From Eumeta japonica (Eukaryota; Arthropoda; Insecta; Lepidoptera; Psychidae), in contig BGZK01001312.1 in the NCBI GenBank assembly GCA_005406025.1, positions 108,195 through 172,194 on the forward strand: a stretch of DNA of 64,000 nt, read 5' to 3'. A model generated the notes under the pieces. It did no database searches. It was not told the DNA's origin and saw only the letters and a list, made by a program, of their open reading frames with translations. Position 1 is the stretch's first letter, and each line of letters opens with the position of its first letter. The position numbers and the translations under genes were made by a program. Shown here piece by piece: positions 1 through 11,836 of this stretch.

Positions 1-335
1 GTTAACTTGACTGTAGCACGAAAATGGACCGGCTCGACTCGTTTTCGCTGTTGCATTTTGTACCTGTAAATGATAGTTCTGGTGGCCCACTCCTCCCTTT
101 GTATCCCCACTGCTACTCCATGATCCTACACCCCCTTCTATCGCCATATTCATCCCACTCCTACCTCTATCAGATATGCTATTCTTACCCAAATATTAAC
201 AACGCACTGATGCTCCTCAAGAGTCGCGAATGTCCATGGGTGGAGGTGTCTACCTGCTGTGTGGTGGTTCGCATACTCGTTTTTCCCTATAAAATGCTAA
301 GAAAAGAAAAATTAGAGAATGCTCTGTTTTAATGT
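1..335 (+). repeat. Pyrimidine-rich SINE-like repeat, 5'-truncated copy
   Basis: From about position 80 the strand is a long run of C/T-rich blocks. They are followed by a 'gcactgatgctcctcaag' block, a 'tgtccatgggtggagg' block and a 'gttcgcatactcgttt' tail. The same order of blocks occurs on the minus strand at 12840-13010 and on the plus strand at 58436-58640, so this is one dispersed family. I recognise the layout as a common lepidopteran SINE; that family name is recalled, not tested. The 102-codon open frame here is a by-product of C/T-rich sequence and is not called as a gene. Confidence 0.6.
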
Positions 336-1133
336 TGAATCTTTAAATGATAATTGTCTCGAAAATATTTTTGTTTTTTCATTTCATATATTAAGTATAG
401 TAACGTTTGTTTAAATTTCTGGAGAGTATTAAAATAACACTGTCTAATTAAAAAAGAATGTATATTGCATAGGTACATAGGTGCAATAGGTACATTTACA
501 CATATTAGTTGCATAGAAAAATCTTTAGGCACAGCCATTTTGAATTTTAAATCGCCAAATTTTTATGCATTGACTAACTGTCTAATAACACTGCAAGGAA
601 ATAAGCCGTGCAAATTTTATTAGCTCCGAAAGAAGGAATTTTCATTATTATTATGTGATCCAGTTAACTTTCACTTTCATCCTTATTGTCTGATTAGTTT
701 AATTCTAATCTTATTATCTCTGAATCGCATATTCGCCTAAATCAGTCAATGTTCATTTTATATCTATTTACCAGAATTTAAATAATTGACATATTATAAC
801 AGTAGCATTGAAACAGAATAGTCCTCAATATCTTAAACATATAAAACGAGCTGAACATTTTTGTACATGACAAATGTGCAACTGCTTCGTTGTCGAAACT
901 TAGCAATGTCGTTTGCAGAGAAGTAAATTTTTTCTTATCAAACATCAACTTGTGGCACATCTTTCGACAGTCCTTTTAAAAACACTTTAAGGTTTTTAAG
1001 CAACTTTTCTGATTATGTGAATAATTTCGGAAATAATAGCATCGAAAGTAGTAGAAATTGTGTGTCTCCCCTTTTTTTTCTAAACCTTATGTGCAAAAAA
1101 TATTAAAAAAATATATAAAGATACAGCTTATTA
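336..1133. other. AT-rich intergenic sequence
   Basis: I see no gene, recognisable repeat or RNA here. Open frames are short and AT-driven. Confidence 0.6.
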
Positions 1134-1767
1134 AAAACTTTCAACGAAAAAAAAAAATGTGTGTATTAGTGTACACACGTAAGAAGTGAAACTTCTTTAT
1201 GATATCATTTCAATATGACATCGAAAAATGATTCACTATTTGCAACTTTACAAAAATTGGTTAAATAAAGCTAAATTAGATAAAGTTTAAGGAAAAAAAA
1301 TCATTTTGTATTAAATTAACGCTATTTTATTATCATAGACATGCATATAAATAATATAATTATTTCACGTTATTATTACTATTAGGATTATTATAGTATT
1401 TCATTAATTATGATAGAATTATTATTATCATTGTTATTATATATTTTTGTATTGTAATTAATGGCTAATGGTAACTAAAATATGAAATATATGGTTTATA
1501 TTCCATGGAATTTATTGACCCAGTAAAAACTTCTCTTTTTATTTATTTTACGTATCACTTTATTATTGTTGTATTATATTTCTCGTCACTACTGAGTTTT
1601 AGAAATAAACAAGTCGCGTAACAGAAAAACTTGACTTGAAAGTAAATATGGCGCTTAACAGAAAAATGTGACTTAGAAATAAATATGGCGCGTAATAAAA
1701 AAACGTGATGACGAAAATTTCTCTATACGTCTTTAAAGAAGTTTCACTTCAAAACTTTCAACGAAAA
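1134..1767. mobile_element. Inserted element bounded by a 17-bp direct repeat
   Basis: AAAACTTTCAACGAAAA occurs at 1134-1150 and again exactly at 1751-1767, which looks like a target-site duplication. Just inside, GAAGTGAAACTTCTTTA (about 1185-1201) faces its reverse complement, ending at about 1750, so the insert also has short inverted ends. The core motif GAAGTTTCACTTC is nearly self-complementary and recurs at about 3948 and 5456. No protein is encoded. A 17-bp duplication suits target-primed retrotransposition better than a cut-and-paste transposase, so the class is left open. Confidence 0.5.
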
Positions 1768-3840
1768 TAATTTGAACCTGATCGGACACACTGGTTTTGA
1801 ATTACTGCCGCAAAACAGCGCTACTCAACAAAAGGACATAAGTGCCATGAAGATGCGCTCTTTTGCTGATGCACTTTAGTTTACGCTAGTTTAATAATAA
1901 TAGTCGATATGCCTACTTGTGTTTTTAGTTATAGGCGATTAAAGTGCTTATAACTATTCATTGCGGGAAACATGGAAAAAATGTAACAAAGTAGTTTTTT
2001 TCATCTGTAGTGCATTTGTTAATAATAATGACTTAATGACATGCTTTTGGTCAGTTTTTTACGTCAATATTGGGTATATCCGTTGAATACTTGGAGAATC
2101 TACGCGAGTCCATTTTACTCGAAGAAAGCAAGTTTACGAGCACACCTAGATAACTACTTTTATTTTTGCAGTATGTCAATAAAATTTTTGATGGACTTCA
2201 TAATGGTGATAATGAGAAAACACACGTCCGCTATGCACGGCGCGTGGCGCGTTTCAAACCGACATTTCCTAACGTGTGCGGAAGAAAATATATGCAAGCG
2301 CTGCGTTCCGTATGACGTCATTAGGTTTTTTCCAAACTTACGTGCTGGCATTCGAAATGTTCGTACAGAATAATTTCCGTTTGGAAACAAAACAAATGTT
2401 TGTGGTGTCAATGCATTTTGAAGCGTTCAAAAAATACGAGTACAGAAAACGAATGTATGCGGCCGGCTTAAGGAATTAAAGGCGAAAGATGGTTCTAAAG
2501 GAATCATCTATCTGTGAGATCATGGACCTTGAATATGTATAGAATTGAAGACGAGGTCCAAATGCGATCAAAGCCACAATTAAGGCAACATCAAATCCTT
2601 GCTTATTATATCCGCGTTGATGGACAAAGTGGATATTGTTTTCTGAGTCTGAAAGATGTTATATTACTATTGTAGGTATATTTTTTTTATTGTATCAATA
2701 CAAACTAATTATAAAACAGTGTCGTTGACGCCAGCAAAGTATTTCTTGTGGCGTTACATACATTTATCATATTATTGTTATTTATTGAAAATATGGGGTA
2801 TTGAGAGATTTTTATTTTTAATATAAAGTTCAATAAATTGTAACAAACTTTAAAAAAACTAAAGGATCTCCGTAGAATGATTCATTTTCGTTCCACAGAG
2901 AATTTAAACCGGCAACTCGCTTTGTACTAATGACGCTTCGGGTCGAAAATGAGAGCTGAAAGTTTAACTTTTAACCTTTGTTAGGATAATGGCTCTTTTA
3001 ATTGCATTTCATTCGTGAATAAAAGTCACACCTCCGTTTTGTCGTAATGAATATATTTGGTGTTTACGTGGTTAACTAATTTTCTATATTTAATTTATAT
3101 ACAAAGTATTACCGCGTCCTCTTTTTTATGACGTCATTCATTATGAAAGGAAAAACGTAGACCTTAAAAAATCATGCTCGTGCTCGGTCGTCTGTTTGAC
3201 GTAAATGATTTTTGGAAATTATGATTTTTTACATAATGTTAGTTCTTCGTGACACGCGTTTGTATCGATATTTTATAAATTAAAAAAAAATACTTAGATA
3301 AAATGGGAGGTCGGTGTGTTTTATAGAAAAAAAATCTTTTAAATAACGTATTGTATTAGGTATTTTAGAAACCATCCTATATAGTTTCTAAAAATATATA
3401 TTTTTAAATTTATAGCCCAGTGATCTTTATGATTATAGTTCAAAATTTGTGGTAAGTGACTGACTCACTCTTGTCCGATTTTTTGTTTTAAGTAGATTCT
3501 TTACAATACCAAATACTTAATTACAATAAATGAGGTTTGAACAATAGATGTATCTATATGATTAAATAAAACCTATTTTATTGGAGTACAAATAGTGTAA
3601 TCAATTTTATTAGTTTTACAACTTCGTTTATAATGATAGAATTATTTGGTATTATACACTTTTGAAATTAAAATATTGTAAAATACGCTCATATTTGAAA
3701 GAATGAAATTAGACAATAATTCTCAAAAAAAAATGTACCTTAGAGAAAATAACTCTATATCACTTATTTTAAATTTTCTAGATTACAATAAATCTTGTTT
3801 ATTTACGTTGGACGTGTGATATATTTACGTCAAAAATCAG
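1768..3840. other. Intergenic sequence, no supported gene
   Basis: Mostly AT-rich. A patch at about 2220-2370 has higher GC and longer open frames (110 codons plus, 83 codons minus). I recognise no domain in either, and neither has splice sites that extend it. Confidence 0.5.
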
Positions 3841-3861
3841 AAAGACCACTCTGGTCGAGGG

Positions 3862-3884
3862 GTGTGTGTGTGCGTGCGCGCGTG
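3862..3884. repeat. Alternating purine-pyrimidine tract (GT/GC)
   Basis: A strictly alternating run, first GT then GC steps, about 23 bp long. Such tracts can adopt left-handed DNA. It lies about 65 bp before a GAAGTTTCACTTC motif (about 3948), so it may belong to the same repeat family as that motif. Confidence 0.6.
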
Positions 3885-4293
3885 AGAACTTGACGGGCGA
3901 ACGTGTCGTTTTTTTTATATTGTACTAAATTTTTCCTACACGCCCAAAGAAGTTTCACTTCAAAAACGTTCTAAATCGGCAAGGCATTACTAGATCAACA
4001 ACAATTCGAGCAATTATTACTGGATAGATATAAAAAATAATATATTTGACGTTTCTAACACTTCAATCCATTGCTTTCGCACTTTGCTGCTGCTTACGAC
4101 AAATCCCTAAAATCCGTCTAGCACGACAAACTTGACATACAAGTTTGCAATAAAGCTCCATGATGTTCAAACGTATTTGACCTCTGTACACTGCGCTGTC
4201 GCTTAGAAAAACAGCTGAATTCAAAAAAAAACATAATCTTATTGAAGTAAAATAATATCTAGTACAGCGTCCGCAGTTTACACTTTTTTGGGA

Positions 4294-4660
4294 TTCCGTA
4301 GCCAACAAGGAACCCTTGTAGTTTTGTCATTTCCGTCTGTCTGTCTGCGGCTTAGCTCACAGACTGTTAGTACTAGAGCACTGTAATTTTGTACAGGTAT
4401 ACATATCAATCACACCGACAAAATAGTAGAATAAAATCTTGAACAAATTTTTTTACAGTAAAGTAACTCCGTAAAAAATGGATGATTTTTTTTTTCTCAT
4501 TTATGCCATGGCGTAGGGTATCGTTGGATAGCTCATCCGAAATCATTGTTATTCTGTGAAACAGTTTTTCGATTTAGGGATCCGTTTGCGAAATATTAAA
4601 CTTGAAAGTGATCGATTTAAGTCCCTCCCCCACCAAGCAAATGACTATTCTTGGATATAT
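4294..4660 (+). repeat. Fragment of the 'GGGTTCCG hairpin' element family
   Basis: It starts with a short hairpin (gggattccg ... aaggaaccct), followed by a (ccgtctgt)-type run. The same arrangement opens the longer copy at 19496. About 350 bp of low-complexity sequence follows and then similarity fades. No coding capacity is seen. Confidence 0.5.
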
Positions 4661-5217
4661 GAAAAAATTCACAGCAGTAATGGATATAACGAAGTCAAAA
4701 GGAAAACTTTCACAGCTAAGTAGGCTTTGCAAGTTAAGGAGTAATAGTCGACCAAATTAAAAAAATATAATCGGAGAAGTAAAAAGCAAGACTTCGTACA
4801 AACTCCATTGTGTAAAAAAAAATGAATGGGAAAGATAAAAGTTTATGAACCATGTAAATTTATGGACATATAAAATCATAACATCCTTAACACCCGTTCT
4901 ACGTGAGGGTCTGTTTTAGACGTTATTAGCCGTCAAACCGTGAACTCAATCAGTATGCTGATTGTAACAAACAAAGAGTCCTTTTCTAAGTCTGGATATT
5001 GTGATGGAAAATTTGTAAAACATTAATCGATATCGAGAGACAAGTACCGTGAATAAAATTTTTGTTGGAGTAAAATTTCTTTATAAAAATAGAGGAAAAA
5101 TTTATAAAGATGTTAAAATAATAAACCTAACGTATTCTTCCAACAACTTCTTCTTTCAAAGTTATTGTAAGTATTGGCAATTATGTAGTTAAAATTATTA
5201 ACAGTTTTAAGATATTC
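4661..5217. other. Intergenic sequence
   Basis: AT-rich. I see no gene or recognisable repeat. Confidence 0.5.
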
Positions 5218-5258
5218 TTTATTCTAAGGTAGTAGAATTACTACTACTTTAGAATAAA
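5218..5258. repeat. Short inverted repeat, 18-bp stem, 5-nt loop
   Basis: The left arm 5218-5235 and right arm 5241-5258 are complementary except for one G.T-type pair, around the loop at 5236-5240. It belongs with the other 5-nt-loop hairpins in this window (8853, 33714, 39900, 48992, 49172). Confidence 0.7.
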
Positions 5259-5769
5259 AAATTCTAATAACAATTATATATTTGTTAAATGATGGAATTA
5301 TTCGATGTTTGTCGGTTTAGATTGTGTAATTTATTCATATAATTGAAAACTCATATTCTTGAATAAATTAATGAAATGAACTATTCAATTTTCACGTAGA
5401 AATTATTTGGATAAAAAAATTATTATTTTATAAAATTAAAATTATATATCGTAAAGAAGTTTCACTTGACTTTTTGAACATATTTTTTTTATTAATCAAA
5501 TTTTCATTACATTGAATAAAAATAATGTTTTTGGTATGTAGCTTTGTTTTATTACGGTTTTATGCCTTAAATGAAAAAATCGAACCTTAAATATATAAAA
5601 CTCTCGTATGGCATTTCTTTATGAAAGTGTTTTTTTTTTTAAACAATGAATTATTGCGGGAATTTGAAATTTTGGCATTATGTTTACATTTCTACATCGC
5701 CAGCCAATGACTAGAAAAAAATCTAGGCAACTATTGGCGTGCAGTTCAGCCCTATAACTTTCATACAGC

Positions 5770-5995
5770 TTGGAAAGCACAAAAATGCACGAGATAGCCA
5801 GCAATACCCCATTCAGTTTGTTACCTACGTACACTCTCCTTTTAATATTTCTATCACATTTGCCATTAATCTTAAAGAAACTACTCAAATGGAAAAACTT
5901 TTTGAGTTTTTTCAGCACTCTTACCTCCTATACGTATTACATTCAGTCACGTTGCAAACTCCATGACCTTAGTCTTACTGACATTTAATTTCATA
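5770..5995 (-). mobile_element. Decayed fragment of a non-LTR retrotransposon reverse transcriptase
   Basis: On the minus strand, reading from the high end, one frame gives GMKLNVSKTKVMEFAT. After frame changes another gives a block ending CDRNIKRRVYVGNKLNGVLL. These match two consecutive segments of LINE reverse transcriptases: the 'LKLNvnKTKVMvF' segment, and the 'RRinaGNKvNGAL' segment about 50 residues later. Spacing and order are right, but frameshifts and stops break the frame and the rest of the open reading frame is missing. It is a dead fragment. The clade (RTE or CR1/Jockey-like) cannot be fixed from so little sequence. Confidence 0.7.
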
Positions 5996-6029
5996 CCACT
6001 TTTTTTAACAGAACAATTCATTATAGTTA

Positions 6030-6371
6030 CCGTCGCTTGCAGCTAGCACGCCGGCGGCGCAAGAATCACTTAGTCATCGGCGTTTAATCAGCGTTTAACA
6101 GGCAGCTCCGTAACACAAAATAAGTATACTGCACTACTTAAAGTGTTTACTCTATAAGTAGGTAACGTATAACTCGCTAGCCAGTTGGATGTCTCGTCTT
6201 ATAATAAATAAAATCTTTATTCGCGGTCACGACTTGCTGAAACGCTGCATGGACGTCGAGGCGCAAGGTTCCGCGGACCGCGAGGCGCTAGGTGGCCCAC
6301 GTCGCCCACACCCTGAACTATCCATGCGTACGCGCAACGACGCAAGACGCAGATTGGTAATCGACTTCTAG
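6030..6371 (+). other. GC-rich patch with a possible exon
   Basis: GC content jumps in 6040-6060 and again in 6230-6350. A 60-codon frame (6189-6371) contains a polar Arg-rich stretch. A GTAATC donor-like site follows 'cagattg' at about 6356. No domain is recognised and no partner exon with a matching phase was found. It could be a first exon or an eroded repeat. Confidence 0.2.
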
Positions 6372-6459
6372 CATATACACAGCTAACTCGAAAACGGCCC
6401 TCAGGATTTTGATATTAACTTATACTTTGATACAGTTTGGCTTTTCAAGTTTACCTATA

Positions 6460-6864
6460 CAGTGGACCCCCAGTAATCCGGCCCCTGTCTAATCCGGCGT
6501 CCCTTGTAATCCGACATGCCTGTCACTGTTGAATGTAGAAACACAAACATTATTTTGAAAAATCTTTGCTAATACGCGATTAAACAGGTTGCAACTTGTA
6601 TGCGCCACCGCTACACTGTATTGTGCTCGACGCGCTTTGTTTTGATTTTTATCGTTCAGTTTGAATTTGACTACTAAATCCGACATACATGTGTAGTATG
6701 ATTTGTAGTTCAGAATCTTATTATTTTGATCTCTGATTTTCCGGATTACAAGGGACTCTTAAAAAATGCGGACTATAGGGTTTTAAGAAGTATTCTATAA
6801 TCCGAAAATTCAATAGTCCGACACTGCCCTGCAAAACGTTTGTCGGATTACCGGGGGTCCACTG
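6460..6864. mobile_element. Short pogo/Tigger-like DNA transposon with intact ends
   Basis: The element begins CAGTGGACCCCCAGTAATCC and ends with the inverted form, GGATTACCGGGGGTCCACTG. TA dinucleotides directly flank it at 6458-6459 and 6865-6866. TA duplication and a 'CAGTggacC..TAATCCg' terminus are typical of the pogo/Tigger/Jerky branch of Tc1-mariner. At 405 bp it is far too short for a transposase and is non-autonomous. A second internal inverted pair (CCCTTGTAATCCG near 6500 and CGGATTACAAGGG near 6742) suggests a nested or doubly terminal structure. The 65-codon minus-strand frame inside resembles no transposase I know. Confidence 0.85.
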
Positions 6865-6866
6865 TA

Positions 6867-8852
6867 TACGTATACGTAGTTCCTTTCTTAGACTTCTTTA
6901 TTATGTGCCATTTCGTAGCATACAAAGGTAACTACATTATTGCTATATTATTTCTCTCTATACTACATTACATAAATTACGGATGGCTCTATGCATAGAT
7001 AAAATACGTTAGTAACAAAGATCTAATTACTTATTATTGGCACTGAACAAATGCAACAATTTTTGTGTGTAGGCAGTTATAATTTTCCTACGGCAAATTC
7101 CACAAAGGCCGAGCAAAGGTTGCATAAATAAGTACTACGAATTAAAATGAACACCCACGAACTTCTGCGAATCGAGCACGTTGACAACAACGTGTAATGT
7201 ACTCACATACGAACATTAATGCAAACTACGCAACCGAACTGGGTACCTGTATTGAGTGCATTCACGAGGCGCATTTCTTGGATACGACACGGTCGTTTTA
7301 AATGAATACGTAAATAGCAGTTTTATTGCATACCTATGAAATAAAAGGGCTAGAATTTTGTTACGTGTTATATTTGTTGCCTTCGAAAAAGCATCGCTTA
7401 AATCGTTACATTTGATGTCGATGCTCGTCGTGTGGCTGCATTTTCATGTATTACAGTATACACATGTACTTAACCTTCTTCTGTCATAATTACATGTTCT
7501 TGTAATCTACGTATGTATCGTATATTTTGTACAGTAATACTTTATTAGTAGTTGTAGTAGCTGCGGAATACTTTAAAGTTTGATTGCTGTTACAGATTTT
7601 GTAACGTTTGTAGTTGTGAAAACCTAAAAATAAAATAAAATTGAAGTGTATAAGGTCGGGGAAATAGTTTTTTCGTATTTTATATACAAAGTCAAGATGA
7701 TTTTTCATCATATTTTATTAACATTGAATTATAATACATATTGCCGTTTTGTAGGTAGTGATATAATCCCGTTGCTATAGAAATTTTAAGACTTCTGATC
7801 AAAAAACTGCGGCAATTAATTTTGACAGTCCTCTTTTGATGTTAACCTAACACTACCTAATGAATTCTGAAGAGACCGAAACAGGTGAAAATTTGAGGAT
7901 GCAAGATCAGGAATGTATAATGGATGCATTAGCACGCCCGACAAGGCAGGTAGATGTTAGGTATTATGATGGACACCAAAAGGTTGTGATCATGGAACCT
8001 GTATGACACAAAAACAAGGAAACCACACTTTATGCAGGGTAACGACGCATTGTATGGGTTCTGCGCATCTCTTTATTCTCTCCTTACGAAAGAGAATTTT
8101 AGAACCATAACGACATATGCCTCTCGTCGTGCATACTAGGTTAATAATTGTGACTATTGCATTAAGTGTTTTCTGAGCAACAATTCAAATTATTTGTAGA
8201 TACGTATAGATATCTTATACTATTATATCCCTAATAGAAATGAGTATTATCAAGAGTACAATGTCGATTCATTGCTCTCTTTTTTTATTATTTGATATCT
8301 ATTATTCTATTCTTCTATCTAAATTTATAACTTTTATATAATTAAAATTTGATTCAGTCTATTTAAAATACAGCTCGAATCAAGTTTTAATTATATAATT
8401 TTAACCAATGTAAGAGTCAGTTTATGAGCGGCATTTAAATTAATGAATACCTACCTATATGAGTTCTCATTAATTATTACCATTTTTCATAAATATTTTC
8501 ATTTGTAATTAATAAAAGTCAATATTTCAACAAAATATAAACGACTGATAATTAAAAGAACAAAGAGTATAATAGGTATCAACGGTAGAGATAAATTTGA
8601 ATACTGGAAACTCGCCAGCTGAAAGCACGTCAGTGTTAATTTCCGTTTAAGTAATGGTAGAGCATTAACAAATATTTCACTAAATGTCTAAACAAAAAAA
8701 TTGCGAGAAACGTGTTCGTGCGTGTTTGTAAACAAGCAACCGAACCCTATACAGAGTGCGACGTGCGAACCCGGGGTCGCAATACATAGCATCGTATTTT
8801 CGTTCTGATTATGACTTTAATGCCTTCGTCAAAAGTAAAGACGCTAACTACC
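6867..8852. other. Intergenic sequence
   Basis: AT-rich with many short homopolymers. I see no gene or repeat that I can name. Confidence 0.5.
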
Positions 8853-8895
8853 CTGTCCATATGAGCATAGTTACTTACTATGCTCATGTGGATGG
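8853..8895. repeat. Inverted repeat, 19-bp stem with 5-nt loop
   Basis: Positions 8857-8871 pair with 8877-8891 with a single wobble position. The pairing extends outward to 8853/8895 with two more wobbles. The loop is 8872-8876. Confidence 0.7.
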
Positions 8896-9044
8896 ATTTT
8901 ATCATGTATTTTTTTGGAAATATTCATTATCTCCTCCCCCTATAAAACAATTTTTCCAAAGAAACCATAGTCATTAAAGTAGACGTTTCTGAAAAAAATA
9001 ACTTGGAACATTAACGTATAAATGTTGTACTGACAATCACGGTG

Positions 9045-9170
9045 CCGCAATGCGTCGCGCGGCCGGCCAGTTATCGATCCATTTGTACAGCCGCGATCAG
9101 TCACAAACTTATACTGTTTGTACATCGCGCCGTGACCGATCGCGCCCGCGCTTGGAGTCTGGCCGAGTAT
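9045..9170. other. Isolated CpG-rich patch
   Basis: A sharp GC and CpG peak (gcgtcgcgcggccggcc; cgatcgcgcccgcgc) lies in AT-rich surroundings. It could be a promoter or an untranslated first exon, but no phase-consistent coding exon is attached. Confidence 0.25.
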
Positions 9171-11671
9171 TTATTAGGGTTATATTTATATTATTCGTTA
9201 GTATATTTTCAATGACTTATTTTTGTTATAGTTACTTTGGCAAGATTGTTCTAAAAAAGGAGGAGATTGTTAGTATTTGCGAAAAGATGCATGATATAAT
9301 CTATCCTATGTAGATCTATTAGTTATCAAATTATAGACTTCACAGAGTAGTGCACTTATACTAACCTGATTTTACGTATTTACGAAGAAAGCGCACTTAA
9401 AAAATAAATAAACAAAATATATTTACGAGGTTATGTTCATCAGTGAGATGCGGATATTGATAAAACGTGTTGCATGTCTATTATCATTAAGTGCATAGCG
9501 TAAGAAAAAAAGACGTAATTATCTTGAATTCATTCACTTATTACCGTTGTTGACCATGTTGAGAATTATTTTTCTTGAAAATGCGAAGCTTGAAACAGAA
9601 ACTGAACATCTCATACTTCGAGGCGCTTCTATTTAAAGCACATTATCATAGCCGGAATAACATTTAGCGATACTAAAAAAATATAAGTTGTCAAAGACTG
9701 TTTTTTCTTTATTTTCGGGTCCATCAGCTTTCCTGAAACGAAAATGAAACTGACTAAACTGATATGAATTATGACGCATTCAGAAATGCGCTATATGCAA
9801 ATTGCGTCGCAATTGGCCAGCGAGCTCGCGGCTATTGAGGACGCGGCGTCACGTTGTGAATTCGAGTTTCGAGTGATACTTTCATGTTGCATGAAAGAAA
9901 AAAGATTTCTCATTAAAATTCGTTTAGATCTCAACAGCGATCCGATAGAAGATCGAGTGGATGATCGAGATTAGGATTACGGTTAAAATAAGAACTTATT
10001 TCGCTGTTAAATACATTAAAATTATTTTTGAACATTGAACAGTGTCTCAGTTACTAAATTACAATCATAACGTCGCATATACTAGAACAGTCGCGAAACG
10101 AAAAAGAACTCCTGACAGATGTTGACTCCAAATCGGTGAATCATCGAGTTCTAGAACCTTTGTCCACGGATAAGTACCTACATACATAGAATCCTAAACA
10201 CTGATTAATCGTCGATGATGAGGTTTACAATAACCTCATTTAAACGATTACTCATAGTGCAATTTGCAGTTATTTTCAAGATTTCACAATTATTGTTTTT
10301 CTCCTCGTATTGCTTGATTGATATGAATAACGATGTCGTTGAACTGTGTGAATGTTTTGATTGCGATTTAATTTATAGCGACTTTAATGGTAAACAATAT
10401 TAATATGTCGTTACTTCTTGCTAGTATGTATTAATTAAACAAATAATCATATTTAGTGCACTAATCAATAAAATACATAACAAGAGCATATTTTACCCTT
10501 ACTCATTGTTATATAAAAGATTTACTTATTTTTATATAAAATTAATAAAAAGCTTATGGAAGAATCATAAAGAGAAAAAAAACTCGCCTAATGAGGGGAT
10601 AGGCACTACTTGACATTCAATTTTTTTTCTACTTGCCAATATCAAATCCTGCGATGGGAAGTTTTGATTGCCAATGTAGCGGGTATAAAACTATCAGCAA
10701 AGTTATTTTATCTGTATTATCATAACTTTGTATACTTATCAGTACATAGAAGACGAAGGAACAGAAAAGAGGCGTAGAGCAGTAAACAGGTTAACGTTAA
10801 GACCGTCATTATTGATCCTCAAGTCTCGGTCATGATCAAGGTAAATTACTCTTTAAGACTGAATCGCCCGCTCCACATATCGGGGAGAATGTTACGCCAT
10901 CTATCCCGGACTCTATCATCAGAACGGCGACAATCGTGACTGGCAGCCTCCGACACGACGTGAACCAGCCTCAAGGGCTTACGGTCCGAGCATTTGAAAC
11001 AAAAAGATTGCGAAAGGGAACGCGTCAGCTGTGGGGTGATTAAAGCTTGAAATAACAAAAGACTGGAGAAACAAACCTCGTACCTTCTCTTGGGAGATAA
11101 TACTCTCGACATAGGTCTCGGAATAGGTCCTTCTCTCGAGGAAGCCACCACCGCTCGCTCCATGTCGCACGATATCGCTGCAGTATATCTATTTCTATGC
11201 TATTCTATAAGCATATTAACAAAGGTGTGTCGAAAGCGTTTGTTTTCCCGTGCCAAGCTGGGACGGACTGTTAATAGCTTTAAATATAAAAAAAATGACG
11301 TGCTGCTGCCAACTAGTCGGATAATCGCAGACCAATAATTTATAAATACATTATTCACTGCTGGTTTGTAATTTTTATTTTGGTATTAAAAATTGTATCT
11401 GTCTTTTAAACACAAGGCTCTTTATTCCACATGATCAAATAATGTCCAAACATAAATCAAAATAAGAACAAAATGCAAAGACATAAGCTACACCGATTAA
11501 TGACGCATTGTTAAAAAAAACCGCTTCTAATTACGGGCTTGTGAAAAGCACAAACTGAAGGTATATGAATACGCACTCCAAAAAATCAAAACTTTATTTA
11601 CTCAGAAAAACCTGCCGCTTACTCTGAGAAGTCCTTCATTGCATACAAACCGAGTTATCAGCGGACCGGTG
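9171..11671. other. Intergenic sequence with degenerate GATC-rich stretch
   Basis: No supported gene. A stretch near 9930-9975 is built from repeated 'gatc/gatcga' steps, like those at 22210-22290, 27120-27760, 30440-30480, 31060-31100 and 61270-62000. A GC-richer patch at 10855-11165 has overlapping frames on both strands (105 codons minus), but I recognise no domain there. Confidence 0.45.
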
Positions 11672-11836
11672 TCACTGTACCATGCCACAGTACACTATTA
11701 TCGTAGATATAATTGTGTGAGCGTTTGCCAATAAATTTCGATACTTAAGCCGGCCGTTGAAATATCGAGAACATTCTTCGCAGTGGGCAGCGTTAGCGAC
11801 CGCAATCAATCCCATCGACAATAACACGGCGGACAT
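11672..11836 (-). CDS. Possible small secreted protein (54 residues)
   Basis: I do not recognise this protein. The frame has an upstream ATG at 11929; I prefer the ATG at 11836 because its context (gcacaATG) suits insect translation and because the protein then begins with a convincing secretory signal. Residues 2-16 are hydrophobic and end in ANAA, a plausible signal-peptidase site, followed by HCEECSRYF with two cysteines. The following sequence (about residues 41-51) is again hydrophobic. The frame may continue through a splice donor-like GTATCG after 'cggcttaa' (about 11748), making this only a first exon. No neighbour in this region explains it, and it could be chance. Confidence 0.3.
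   Translation of the reverse strand: MSAVLLSMGLIAVANAAHCEECSRYFNGRLKYRNLLANAHTIISTIIVYCGMVQ

Noticed and set aside
2041..2479. Overlapping ORFs of 110, 83 and 67 codons
   Set aside because: They overlap on both strands in a GC-richer patch; no family is recognised and no matching exon was found.
10846..11163. 105-codon minus-strand ORF
   Set aside because: It lies in a GC-richer patch with another open frame on the plus strand. No domain seen and no splice partner found.
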